Positions 7,428 to 15,735 of a stretch of 64,000 nucleotides of DNA are shown here, piece by piece. Made by a program: the position numbers and the translations under genes. Within the stretch, counting starts at the first letter, position 1. Every line of letters begins with the position of its first letter. This stretch comes from Candidatus Eiseniibacteriota bacterium (GTDB lineage: Bacteria > Eisenbacteria > RBG-16-71-46). Below the pieces are notes generated by a model. It saw nothing but the letters and a program-made list of their open reading frames with translations. It searched no databases and was not told where the DNA came from. Where the stretch lies: the NCBI GenBank assembly GCA_016710095.1, contig JADJLL010000007.1, positions 155,731 through 219,730 on the forward strand, written 5' to 3'.

Positions 7428-9352
7428 GACTTGCCTCCATGGGAATCCAGCGGAAGCTCCACGCGGAACGTGGCGCCCCGGCCGGGCTCGCTCTGCACGG
7501 TGAGATGGCCACCATGCCTCTTGACGATGTCGTGTGTGATGTAGAGCCCGAGCCCCGTTCCGCCGGGCTTGGTCGTGAAAAAGGGTTCGAAGAGCGTCTT
7601 GCAGGTGGCCTCGTCGATGCCCGGGCCTTCGTCGGTCACGCTCGCGATCACCGACTGCGGTGTCGCGCGGCGCCGGCCGCGGCCGTTGGCCGCGTGCGTT
7701 TCGGCGCGCACCGTGATCGTCGAGCCGGGCGAAGACGCCTCGGCGGCGTTCTTCACGAGGTTGATGAACACCTGCTGCATCTGGTCGCCGTCGTGCGGCA
7801 CGAGCGGCAGCGTCGCCGGCAGCTCGTACGCGACCTTCACCTCGCGCGTCGCGAGCAGCCCTTCGAGCGACTGCTCGGCGCGGTGCAGCGTCTCGTCGAG
7901 GGGACGCGGCTGCAGGTCGAGCCGGCGCGGATGCGTGACGTCGAACAGTTCCTGCACGATGCGGTCGAGACGCTTGATCTCCGACAGCACGAAGTCGACG
8001 TTCTTCTTCTGCTTCTCGTCGCCGCTCACGACCTTGGCGAGATGCTGCACGCCCATCGTGATCCCGGTGAGCGGATTGCGGATCTCGTGCGCGACGCTCG
8101 ACGTGAACCGGCCGAGCGCGGCGAGCCGGTCCAACTGCCGCGCGTGTTCCTCCGCGCGCTTGATCGGCGTGAGGTCGAGGAACGTCGCGAGCGAGCCGTA
8201 CACGTTGCCGTGGTCGTCGCGCAGCGCGGACGTCGTGAGCCGCACGGGCAGCACCGACCCTTCGCGCGTGACGAGGTGCGTCTCCTGCCGCTGGACGTCG
8301 AGGCCGCGCGCGAGCGTGCCCGCGAGCACGGACTCGCCCTCGGCGCCGAACACCTCGCCCACGGAATGCCCGAGCGCGTCGGCTTCCTTCCAGCCGAGCA
8401 GGTCCTCCGCGGCGCGGTTGAAGCTGAGCACTTCGCCGTGCAGGCCGAACGCGACGAGCGCGCTCGCCATGGAGTCGAGCACGTGCTGCTGGAAGCGCTG
8501 GCTGCGGCGCAGGTCCTGGAACAGCCGCGCGTTCTCGACCATCGGCGCGACCGACAGCGCGATGGATTCGACGAGCGTGACGTCGGCCGCGGTGAGCGGC
8601 GGCGCGTGCATGCCGCGCGCGGCGCCGATGATGCCGAGGCTCGGCATGCGGTCGCACGACAGGCAGCGGCGCTGCGTCTCCTCGCGGTCGTGCGCCCACG
8701 TCGCCGCGGCCGCGCCCCCGGGAGGCGCCATCATCGACGCGTCGCCGAGCAGGCAGCGATCGCAGCTCGGTGCGCCGCCGTCGGACTGGCTGCGCTGGAG
8801 CGGCACGGTGGCCATGGAGCCGAGACGCCGGAAGACTTCGTGCAGCGGATGCGACTCCGGCAGGTGCGCGGGCGGATGACGGCGGCAGTCGAGGTGCAGC
8901 AGCGTCCGGTTGAGCCAGATCGCGCGCGAAAGCGAACCGCGGTCGCCCACCATCGGGATCTCGAGCGACACGGTCGCGTCGGGCCCCGTCCCTCCCGTCG
9001 TCCACGCTCCCGTCAGGACGCCGCGCTCGTGATCGATGAGCAGCAGGCACACCTGGTCGAAGCCGAACGCACGCTGGAGATAGCGCGTGACCGTCCGCGT
9101 GGTCTCGGACGCGTCCTGCGTGGTGGTGAGGCTGCCCGCGACTTCCCGCAGCGAGACCAGCTGGACGTTGGTCTCGATCAGCCGCCGGTGGCTGCGCTCG
9201 AGCTCCTCGACCATTTCGGCGAGGGTGTGCACGAGCACGTCCGTGTCGGCCAGTCCGACCGTCGCGGCGTGAGCCGAACGGTCGGAAAGCCCGCGGACCT
9301 CGTCCACCCGGCGCAGCAGTGCGCGCAGGGCTTCGTTGTGCGCTTCAGCCAT
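7424..9352 (-). CDS. Sensor histidine kinase with GAF and PAS domains and a Cys-rich insert
   Basis: This 642-residue cytoplasmic kinase has no predicted membrane span. The N-terminal helix region (1-80) leads into a GAF-like domain (about 75-285). Two CxxC pairs (C197/C200 and C230/C233) and a Cys/His-rich stretch (C156, H159, H163, H168, H171) sit inside the GAF domain. A PAS domain (about 290-400) ends in FLDLTPIKRAE. The HisKA domain has phospho-acceptor H422 in AHEIRNPLTG. The ATPase domain carries NLVKNAAEAS (N box), DEGPGIDE (G1) and GTGLGLYI (G2). It would phosphorylate the NtrC-type regulator encoded next, with which it overlaps by 4 bp. The Cys insert suggests a metal- or redox-based input; that is inference. 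Confidence 0.92.
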   Translation of the reverse strand: MAEAHNEALRALLRRVDEVRGLSDRSAHAATVGLADTDVLVHTLAEMVEELERSHRRLIETNVQLVSLREVAGSLTTTQDASETTRTVTRYLQRAFGFDQVCLLLIDHERGVLTGAWTTGGTGPDATVSLEIPMVGDRGSLSRAIWLNRTLLHLDCRRHPPAHLPESHPLHEVFRRLGSMATVPLQRSQSDGGAPSCDRCLLGDASMMAPPGGAAAATWAHDREETQRRCLSCDRMPSLGIIGAARGMHAPPLTAADVTLVESIALSVAPMVENARLFQDLRRSQRFQQHVLDSMASALVAFGLHGEVLSFNRAAEDLLGWKEADALGHSVGEVFGAEGESVLAGTLARGLDVQRQETHLVTREGSVLPVRLTTSALRDDHGNVYGSLATFLDLTPIKRAEEHARQLDRLAALGRFTSSVAHEIRNPLTGITMGVQHLAKVVSGDEKQKKNVDFVLSEIKRLDRIVQELFDVTHPRRLDLQPRPLDETLHRAEQSLEGLLATREVKVAYELPATLPLVPHDGDQMQQVFINLVKNAAEASSPGSTITVRAETHAANGRGRRRATPQSVIASVTDEGPGIDEATCKTLFEPFFTTKPGGTGLGLYITHDIVKRHGGHLTVQSEPGRGATFRVELPLDSHGGKS

Positions 9353-9413
9353 GGAACCACGTCAGCGCCGTCGGAAGGGGACCTCCGGCGCGGTCTCAGG
9401 AGCGAGACCTGCG

Positions 9414-9448
9414 GGCGCGCCGCCGTTGGGCGGGGTTGGCGGCGCGCC
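9414..9448 (-). terminator. Strong hairpin after the aminotransferase gene
   Basis: An 11-bp perfect inverted repeat (GGCGCGCCGCC / GGCGGCGCGCC, 13-nt loop) lies 36 bp past the stop codon of the DegT-family aminotransferase, in the gap before the histidine kinase. It lacks a T-run. It likely separates the sugar operon from the two-component operon. Confidence 0.4.
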
Positions 9449-9483
9449 TCGAGTTCTACTGCGGGCTCAGCGCCCGCGATGGA

Positions 9484-10608
9484 TCAGGCGTTGTCGACGA
9501 AGTCGCGAACGCACTGCGCCACGTAACGAATCTGCTCTTCCGAAAGCTCCGGATAGATCGGGAGCGCGATCGTCTCGGCGGCCGCGGCCTCCGACACCGG
9601 CATCGAGCCTTCCTTGTATCCGAGGTGCGCGAAGCACTTCTGCACGTGCAGCGGCACCGGGTAGTACACCTCGCAGCCGATGTTCTTCTCGCCGAGGAAC
9701 TTCTTCAGCTCGTCACGCTTCGGCACGCGGATCACGTACTGGTTGTAGATGTGACGCGTGCGCGTGTCGTGGTACGGACGGCCGACGCGCGAGCCTTCGA
9801 ACAGCTGGTTGTAGAGCGCGGCGTTCTTCGCGCGGCCCTCGCTCCAGCGGTCGAGGTGGCGCAGCTTCACGCGCAGGATCGCGGCCTGGAGCGCGTCGAG
9901 GCGCGAGTTCGTGCCGACGAGCGAGTGGTAGTACTTCGGCTTCGCGCCGTGGTTGCAGAGGAGCCGGGCCTTCTCGGCCAGCTCGGGATTCTGCGTCACG
10001 ATCATGCCGCCGTCGCCCGCGCCGCCGAGGTTCTTCGACGGGAAGAACGAGAACGTGCCGAAGTCGCTCATCGAGCCCGAGCGCTTGCCTTCCCACTCCG
10101 AGCCGATCGACTGCGCCGCGTCTTCGATGAGGAAGAGCTGGTGCTTGTCGCAGATGGCCTTGATCGTCGGCATGTCGCAGCACTGGCCGAACAGCGACAC
10201 GGCCACGACCGCTTTCGTCCGCGGAGTGATCGCGGCTTCGAGCAGGTGCGTGTCCATGTTGTACGTCTTCGGGTCGACGTCGACGAACACCGGCGTGGCG
10301 CCGTTGTTCGCGATCGTGCCGGCCGTGGCGAAGAACGTGTACGCCGGGCAGATGACTTCGTCGCCGGGGCCGATGCCGAGCGTCCAGAGCGCCAGAAGGA
10401 TGGCGTCGGTGCCCGACGCGCAGGCGACGGCGTGCGCCGTCTGCGAATACCGCGCGACTTCCTGTTCGAGGGCGCTCACCTCGGGGCCGCCGATGAAATG
10501 GCAGCTCTCCATGACGCCCTGCACCGCGGCGTCCACCTCGGTGCGGATGGTGTCGTACTGCGCGCGGAGGTCGAGGAGCGGCACCTTGATCGTCGTGTTC
10601 GTGGACAT
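9484..10608 (-). CDS. DegT/DnrJ/EryC1-family sugar-nucleotide aminotransferase (WbpE-like)
   Basis: This PLP enzyme of 374 residues would transfer an amino group from glutamate to a 3-keto sugar nucleotide. Family marks: LLDLRAQYDT at the start, F-I-G-G-P-E-V near residue 38, ASGTDAILLAL, the PAYTFFATAGTI loop, the IEDAAQSIGS block, and the Schiff-base lysine K192 in FFPSKNLGGAGDGG. The upstream neighbours are a hexapeptide acetyltransferase and a Gfo/Idh/MocA oxidoreductase, in the oxidise, aminate, acetylate logic of the Pseudomonas WbpB-WbpE-WbpD pathway to UDP-2,3-diacetamido-glucuronic acid. WbpA and WbpI partners are not in the window, so the exact sugar is inference. Confidence 0.9.
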   Translation of the reverse strand: MSTNTTIKVPLLDLRAQYDTIRTEVDAAVQGVMESCHFIGGPEVSALEQEVARYSQTAHAVACASGTDAILLALWTLGIGPGDEVICPAYTFFATAGTIANNGATPVFVDVDPKTYNMDTHLLEAAITPRTKAVVAVSLFGQCCDMPTIKAICDKHQLFLIEDAAQSIGSEWEGKRSGSMSDFGTFSFFPSKNLGGAGDGGMIVTQNPELAEKARLLCNHGAKPKYYHSLVGTNSRLDALQAAILRVKLRHLDRWSEGRAKNAALYNQLFEGSRVGRPYHDTRTRHIYNQYVIRVPKRDELKKFLGEKNIGCEVYYPVPLHVQKCFAHLGYKEGSMPVSEAAAAETIALPIYPELSEEQIRYVAQCVRDFVDNA

Positions 10609-10646
10609 CGGATCTCCCTCGGGTCGGATGGGGGCCGGACGCGCGA

Positions 10647-11402
10647 TTACGCGTCCACCCAGCCCTGGTTCTCGAGCAACTGTTCGACGGGCACCGGGCG
10701 CACCGGGCGCGCGGGCTTGCCCATCACGAGCGTGCGCGGTTCGACGTCCTTCGTGACCGTCGAGCCGGCCGCCACGAGCGCGTCCTCCCCGACCACACCC
10801 GGCAGCGTGACGCTGCCGGCGCCGATACGGCCGCCCTTCTTCACGGTGACGCCCTTGAAGTGCTTGAAGCGCTCCTGCGTGCGGCCGACGAAGTTGTCGT
10901 TGGACGTGACCACGCCGGGCGCGATGAAGACGCGGTCCTCGAGCGTGGAGTAGGCGCACAGGTAGCTCTCGCTCTCGAGCTTGCAGTAGCGGCCGACACT
11001 GCAGAAGTTCTCGACCGTGACGCCGCGGCCGACGATGGTGCCGCGGCCGACGGTGACGTTCTCACGGACGGTGCAGAGGTCCGCCATGAGCACCTTGCCG
11101 TCCACGGCCGCGCCGCGGTACAGCACGACGCCCGTGCCGACGATGCTCACGTCGCCGACGGTGAGCGGCGGCAGTTCCTGCTCCTTCGTCGTCGCCGAGT
11201 TCGCCGCCTTCATGGGCAGCTTGCCGAGCGAGGCGAAGTCGTCGATGCGGACGTCGTTGCCGACGACCGTGTCGGCGTGGATCACGACGTAGTTGCCGAG
11301 CTTGCAGCCGGTGCCGAGCTTCACGTTGGCGCCGATCACGCAGCCCTCGCCCATCGTCGTGCCGGCGCCGACCGTGGCGCTCGGATGAATCGTGCCGCTC
11401 AT
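10647..11402 (-). CDS. Left-handed beta-helix acetyltransferase (WbpD-like)
   Basis: These 251 residues are built almost entirely of hexapeptide repeats of the form [LIV]-G-x-x-x-x (for example TVGAGTTMGEGCVIGANVKL and SVGRYCKLESESYL), the fold of trimeric acyl- or acetyltransferases. The C-terminal GKPARPVRPV is typical of sugar-nucleotide N-acetyltransferases. The insert after residue 60 (KLPMKAANSATTKEQELPPL) resembles the DFASLG/QD loop seen in WbpD/LpxA-type enzymes. The ATG overlaps the stop of the upstream oxidoreductase by 4 bp, and the aminotransferase follows after 38 bp. The predicted job is acetyl-CoA-dependent acetylation of the new 3-amino group. Confidence 0.88.
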   Translation of the reverse strand: MSGTIHPSATVGAGTTMGEGCVIGANVKLGTGCKLGNYVVIHADTVVGNDVRIDDFASLGKLPMKAANSATTKEQELPPLTVGDVSIVGTGVVLYRGAAVDGKVLMADLCTVRENVTVGRGTIVGRGVTVENFCSVGRYCKLESESYLCAYSTLEDRVFIAPGVVTSNDNFVGRTQERFKHFKGVTVKKGGRIGAGSVTLPGVVGEDALVAAGSTVTKDVEPRTLVMGKPARPVRPVPVEQLLENQGWVDA

Positions 11403-12451
11403 GCGACCTCCTGGGGCAGCGGCGTGATCGTCACGGGCGTTCCGCCGTTCTTGAGCGAGCGCTGCGCCGCGTCGAGCACCTTCACCACGCGAAGGCCGTC
11501 GAGGCCGTCGGTGAGCGGCTTCTTGCGGTCGCGCACGCACTCGACGAAGTGGGCGCACTCGAGCTTGAGCGGCTCCTGCAGCGAGATCTTGGGGATCAGG
11601 ATGTCGCCGTTGCGCACGGTGAGCGAGTCGCCGTACGAGACGACCTCACCCGCGCGGTCCACGCCCTTGTCGTACACCTTGATCTTCTCGCTCGCGTCCA
11701 TGTCGTCGAAGACGACCATCTTCTGCGAGCCGACGACCGTGAACTTGCGCAGCTTGTGCGGATCGAGCCACGACACGTGCACGTGCGCCATCTTGCCGCC
11801 GGGGAACTTGAGGTCGACGAACACGACGTCCTCGATCCCCTTCTGCAGGAAGTCCGAGCCGCGCGCGCAGACGTCGGTCGGCTCCATGCCGAGCAGGTGC
11901 AGCACGACGGAAAGGTCGTGCGGCGCGAAGCTCCACAGCGCGTTCTCGTCCTTGCGGACCTTGCCGAGGTTCACGCGCTGGCAATAGATGTAATAGACCT
12001 CGCCGAGCGTGCCGTCGGTGACCATCTTCTTCATGTACTGCACGCCCGGGTGGTAGAGCAGCAGGTGCCCGACCATGAGGATCAGGTTGCGCTCCTTGGC
12101 GAGCTTGCAGAGCTCTTCCGCGTGCGCGACCTCGAGCGTCAGCGGCTTCTCGACGTACACGTCCTTGCCGGCCTCGAGCAGCACCTTCGCGAGCGGGTAG
12201 TGACCCGGCGCGGACGCGGACACGACGACACCCTTGATCTCCGGGTCCGCCGCGACGAGCGACACGTCGGCGTAAGCCTTCACGCCCGGGTACTGCGCGG
12301 CCGTCTTCTCGAGACGCTTCGGGTCGGCGTCACACACCGCCACCAGGCGCGCTCCGGCCAGGTTGGCGAAGTTGCGCACCAGGTTGGCGCCCCAGTCTCC
12401 CGTTCCGACGACTGCGATTCCGATCCGTTCCGACACACGTCCTCCGTCCAT
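11399..12451 (-). CDS. Gfo/Idh/MocA-family sugar-nucleotide oxidoreductase (WbpB-like)
   Basis: This NAD(P)-dependent oxidoreductase has 350 residues. The Rossmann motif GTGDWG is at 16-21. The EKP motif at 101-103 holds the catalytic Lys. A C-terminal alpha/beta domain carries HDLSVVLHLLGMEP and VSWLDPHKLRKF. In the WbpB role it would oxidise C3 of UDP-N-acetyl-glucuronic acid to the ketone used by the aminotransferase. It is the first gene of the three-gene cassette and overlaps the acetyltransferase by 4 bp. A GGAGGA site lies inside the annotated N-terminus, so GTG at codon 6 (position 12436) may be the true start. Confidence 0.88.
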   Translation of the reverse strand: MDGGRVSERIGIAVVGTGDWGANLVRNFANLAGARLVAVCDADPKRLEKTAAQYPGVKAYADVSLVAADPEIKGVVVSASAPGHYPLAKVLLEAGKDVYVEKPLTLEVAHAEELCKLAKERNLILMVGHLLLYHPGVQYMKKMVTDGTLGEVYYIYCQRVNLGKVRKDENALWSFAPHDLSVVLHLLGMEPTDVCARGSDFLQKGIEDVVFVDLKFPGGKMAHVHVSWLDPHKLRKFTVVGSQKMVVFDDMDASEKIKVYDKGVDRAGEVVSYGDSLTVRNGDILIPKISLQEPLKLECAHFVECVRDRKKPLTDGLDGLRVVKVLDAAQRSLKNGGTPVTITPLPQEVA

Positions 12452-12552
12452 GCGGCCGACTGCTGTATTCGATCGAGGGTTGACCCGAGAACATCCTCTC
12501 GGAAGCGGGCACGCTAACCCGCTCGCCCGGGGTGGTCAAAAGCCCCATTCGC

Positions 12553-13563
12553 TCAAGCGGCCAGTGGTTCGATTCCTTCGACTCGGTTGCGTCCGTTGCC
12601 CTTGGCGAGATACAGCGCGCGGTCCGCGGCCTCGATCAGCGAGACGACCGTCTCGCCGTCGTGCGGGAACGCCGAGATGCCCGCGCTCACCGTGATGGCC
12701 CCCGCGGCGGCCAACGGGAAGGCGTGCTCCTCGACCGTCGCGCGCAGCCGTTCGGCCACGGCGGCGGCGCCCGGCCGTTCCGTCTGCGGGAGGATCACCG
12801 TGAACTCGTCACCGCCGTACTTCGCCACGAGGTCCCAGGACCGCACCTGACGGGCGAACAGCTGCGCGAGTTCCTTGAGCAGGAAGCTGCCGCGCAGGTG
12901 CCCGTTGCGGTCGTTGTAGCCCTTGAGGTTGTCCACGTCGAGCATGAGCAGCGACAGCGGCTGGCGGAAGCGCTGGGCGCGCTTCACCTCGCGGCGCAGC
13001 GCCGTCTTGAGGTAGCGGTAGTTGTAGACCTGCGTGAGGTCGTCGGTGACCGCGAGCTTTTCGAGGTCCTCTCCCAGCCGCATGTTCTCGAGCATCGTCC
13101 CGGTCCAGGCGGCGAGCATCACGAGCGTGCGCGCGTCGCGCAGCTGGAAGCGCGTCGCGCCACGGCGGCGGTAGAGCGCGAGGTAACCGAGTTCGGTCTC
13201 ACGCATGCGCAGCGGCAGGAAGAGCGCGGGTCCGCACTCGATACCGGCGCACGGCACTTCGGTGACGCCCCGGTCGCTCTCGCCGAGATCGCTGATCGCG
13301 CGCGGCGAGCCCGAGAGCATCAGGGTGCGTTCGAACGGTCCGGGTGTGGCGGGCCCTTCGGCCGGCGCCGGTCCGGGTTCGCCCCGGCGGAGCGACGTGC
13401 GCTCGACCTGGCGGCCGTTGATGAGCGCGACCACGGCGCCGTCGGCGTCCGCGATCATGAGCGCATGGCGGAGTACGGCCGAGACCAGTTCCGCGCGCGT
13501 GCGGGGAGCGGCTCGTCCGGAGAGCTCGACCAGTGTGGCGAGAAGTTTTTCGCGACCTTGCAT
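12553..13563 (-). CDS. GAF-GGDEF diguanylate cyclase
   Basis: This 336-residue enzyme makes the second messenger cyclic di-GMP. A GAF-like sensor domain spans about 10-165. A GGDEF domain follows (about 175-330) with DDLTQVYNYRYL, the metal Asp in LLMLDVDNLK, and an intact active site GGDEF at 250-254. The inhibitory I-site is present as RSWD (241-244), exactly five residues before the active site, so product feedback is likely. There is no membrane span, so the input is cytoplasmic. I chose the ATG that starts MQGREKLLAT. An in-frame upstream start at 13692 would add 43 residues of low-complexity sequence and is less likely. Confidence 0.92.
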   Translation of the reverse strand: MQGREKLLATLVELSGRAAPRTRAELVSAVLRHALMIADADGAVVALINGRQVERTSLRRGEPGPAPAEGPATPGPFERTLMLSGSPRAISDLGESDRGVTEVPCAGIECGPALFLPLRMRETELGYLALYRRRGATRFQLRDARTLVMLAAWTGTMLENMRLGEDLEKLAVTDDLTQVYNYRYLKTALRREVKRAQRFRQPLSLLMLDVDNLKGYNDRNGHLRGSFLLKELAQLFARQVRSWDLVAKYGGDEFTVILPQTERPGAAAVAERLRATVEEHAFPLAAAGAITVSAGISAFPHDGETVVSLIEAADRALYLAKGNGRNRVEGIEPLAA

Positions 13564-13624
13564 GGTGGGGTTCCGAGTCTGTTGGGGGAAAATCCCACGA
13601 TGAGGTGGCAATGGCTGTGCCACT

Positions 13625-13830
13625 TCACCCGACCCGGTTCGACCCCTTTCCCGCCGCGGCGAAGCGCAGCCCCAGCCAGACCGTGCGCCCACCGAAGATC
13701 GCCAGTCCGGCGATCAGGAGCGTCCACAGCGCGGCCCGCTGGAACTGGTTCCAACGGGCAACGCGGCGTTGAGCTTGGCGTACACGACCAGGGCGTAGCG
13801 CAGCGCGCGGCGGTGAGCGCGGCGCTCATG
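13625..13830 (-). pseudogene. Remnant of a small membrane protein in three frames
   Basis: ATG at 13830 overlaps a TGA in the ATGA style used throughout this strand, and gives MSAALTAAR. The plausible continuation then changes frame: RALRYALVVYAKLNAALP in one frame, and WNQFQRAALWTLLIAGLAIF followed by GGRTVWLGLRF in the next, ending at TGA 13625-13627. Read together this is a short protein with one or two hydrophobic spans. No single frame encodes it. Either indel errors or real decay would explain this. I do not recognise the family. Confidence 0.35.
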
Positions 13831-14622
13831 ACGCCTGCACCCCGAGCCAGGTGCGCGCCTCGGCGGCGGTCCTGCCGCCGGGACGACGCGGTTTTCGCCC
13901 GAATCGCCCCGTGCATTCCGCACGGCGGAAAAATCGCCGGTGTGATTTTGACCAACCTTGCCGGAGCGCCGGGCAACCCACAGCCGGGTCGCCCCGAGCA
14001 GGAAGGCCTTCTCCCGGGCGAGCGTGAAGCCCGCCCCGGTCATGTCGGCGACCAGCTGGGGGCCGTGGCCGAACTCGAAAATGGAGGCGCTCAGGTAGCG
14101 GTAGGCGCTCGGGTCGGGCGACAGCCGCCCGAACAGCGGGATCATGTGCCGCACCCAGAACGCATGGAACGGGTGCAGCGGTCCCGGCGCGGGCGCGCTC
14201 GCCTCGAGCACGACGAGCGTGCCGCCGGGCCTCAGGACGCGCGCGAGTTCGGCCATCGCCGCGGGACGCGGGCGCAGGTTGCGCACGCCGAAGGCGATCG
14301 TGACCGCGTCGAGCGCGCCGTCGCGCAGCGGCAGGTGGAACGCGTCGGCGCACGCCAGGCGCGGCGCCCAGCCGGTGCGGCCCTGCTGCTCCTGCGCCAC
14401 CTCGAGCATCGCGAAGCTCACGTCCATGCCGAGCACCACGCGTCCGGGGCGGCGCAGTCCGGGCAGCGAGACGCCGCTGCCGGTGCACAGGTCGAGCACG
14501 ACTCGCGCATCCTCGGGCACCGCGCGCCACATCGCGTCGCGCCACGCGCCGTCCTGCCCCAGCGTCATCACGCGGTTCAGGAAGTCGTAACGCCCGGAGA
14601 CGTCGTCGAACATCGACGCCAT
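13714..14622 (-). CDS. ubiE: UbiE/MenG-type quinone methyltransferase
   Basis: This SAM-dependent C-methyltransferase acts late in menaquinone or ubiquinone synthesis. The N-terminus MFDDVSGRYDFLNRVMTLG matches the UbiE signature. SAM-binding motif I is VLDLCTGSGVSLPG. Further motifs are the acidic CADAFHLPLRDGALDAVT and FGVRNLRPR, and the second UbiE signature around RVLRPGGTLVVLE. The enzyme domain ends near residue 215 (GATRLWVARR). The remaining 85 or so residues are Arg/Pro-rich and overlap a small broken membrane gene. They are probably out-of-frame translation after an indel, not a real domain. A MenG role fits if the organism uses menaquinone. No other quinone genes are near. Confidence 0.88.
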   Translation of the reverse strand: MASMFDDVSGRYDFLNRVMTLGQDGAWRDAMWRAVPEDARVVLDLCTGSGVSLPGLRRPGRVVLGMDVSFAMLEVAQEQQGRTGWAPRLACADAFHLPLRDGALDAVTIAFGVRNLRPRPAAMAELARVLRPGGTLVVLEASAPAPGPLHPFHAFWVRHMIPLFGRLSPDPSAYRYLSASIFEFGHGPQLVADMTGAGFTLAREKAFLLGATRLWVARRSGKVGQNHTGDFSAVRNARGDSGENRVVPAAGPPPRRAPGSGCRRHERRAHRRALRYALVVYAKLNAALPVGTSSSGPRCGRS

Positions 14623-14697
14623 CTCGGTGGCCGCGTGCGGCTCGAATCTCGGCTGGAGGATTGGACATGAGAGAGGGCCGCAGCGTGGAGGAATCAG

Positions 14698-14773
<76 letters not shown>

Positions 14774-14816
14774 ACGCTTGCGGCCCGCGTTTAACGCACA
14801 CGGCGCGCGGGCGTCG

Positions 14817-15730
14817 TCACTGCCCGGACCGCGGCACGGTAAGCGGTTGCAGCGCGGCCGCGATCTCCCCCCGGCGCTCCTCCAGCCACGGCGGCAGGCA
14901 CAGCGCGCCGCCCAGCTTTTCGGCCGGTTCGTCCACGGCGAAGCCCGGCGCGTCGGTCGCGACCTCGAACAGCACGCCGCCGCTCTCGCGAAAATAGTTC
15001 GAGCGGAAGTACCGCCGGTCGAGCACCTCGCCCGGCGCGGGCCTTTCCGCTGCGACGCCGCGCGCAGTCGCCAGCTGGTGAGCCTCGTCCGCGGCCCGGA
15101 ACGCGACGTGATGGATCGCGCCCGCCGCCATGCGGCCCGCCGCGGCGGCCGGCGCCTCGAGCACGTCCACATGCGCGCCGCCTGCCGGCTGCACCCGAGG
15201 CGCGGGCGAGACCGGCGGCGCTGCACGCGCCAGCCGAACGCGCGGCGCAGCACGCAGCGTGCCGGCCGCGTCGTTGACGGTGAGAGGGTCACCGCGTGCA
15301 GGCCGAGGATCGCGCTGCTCGCGCCGGGCCCGGCGTGCTCGACCAGTTCGATGCGCAGGCCGTCCGGATCGTCCAGCGCCAGTGCGCGGTCGCCGAAGCG
15401 GCCGGGGACGGCGCGTCACCGGCACGCCGAGCTGCTTCAGGCGCTGCCGCCAGTGCGGCAGCGTGCCACTCGGCACGCGCGAACGCGAGCGTCGTCGCCT
15501 GCCCCGCGCCGGCTTGCCGTCGCGCTCGGACGCGCCAACTCGCGAAGTAGGTCACCAGCGTGCCGGGCGCCCCCAGAGGCGTTGCCGAAGTACAGATCGG
15601 TGCGCGCGGCGCGTCGAAGTTCACCTGTGCGCTTGACCAGCCGCAGCCCGAGCACGCGCACCCAGAAGTCCGTCGTGGCCTGCGCCGACGACGCGATCGC
15701 CGTGACGTGATGCAGCCCAGCGACGCTCAC
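14817..15730 (-). pseudogene. VOC-family ring-cleaving dioxygenase, multiply frameshifted
   Basis: Pieces of one protein are spread over all three minus frames. The start is VSVAGLHHVTAIASSAQATT, then VLGLRLVKRT, then VNFDAPRA in a second frame, LYFGNA back in the first, GAPGTLVTYFAS in the second, and the C-terminal half (GAIHHVAFRAADEAHQ, RRYFRSNYFRESGGVLFEV, FAVDEPAEKLGGALCLPPWL) in a third. The reconstructed length of about 300 residues matches the glyoxalase/bleomycin-resistance (VOC) ring-cleaving dioxygenases of the LinE/MhqO type, which use Fe(II) bound by His/His/Glu. At least three indels are needed. It starts 5 bp past the trpB stop. Either this is a true pseudogene or the sequence here is poor. 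Confidence 0.75.
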
Positions 15731-15735
15731 GCCGA

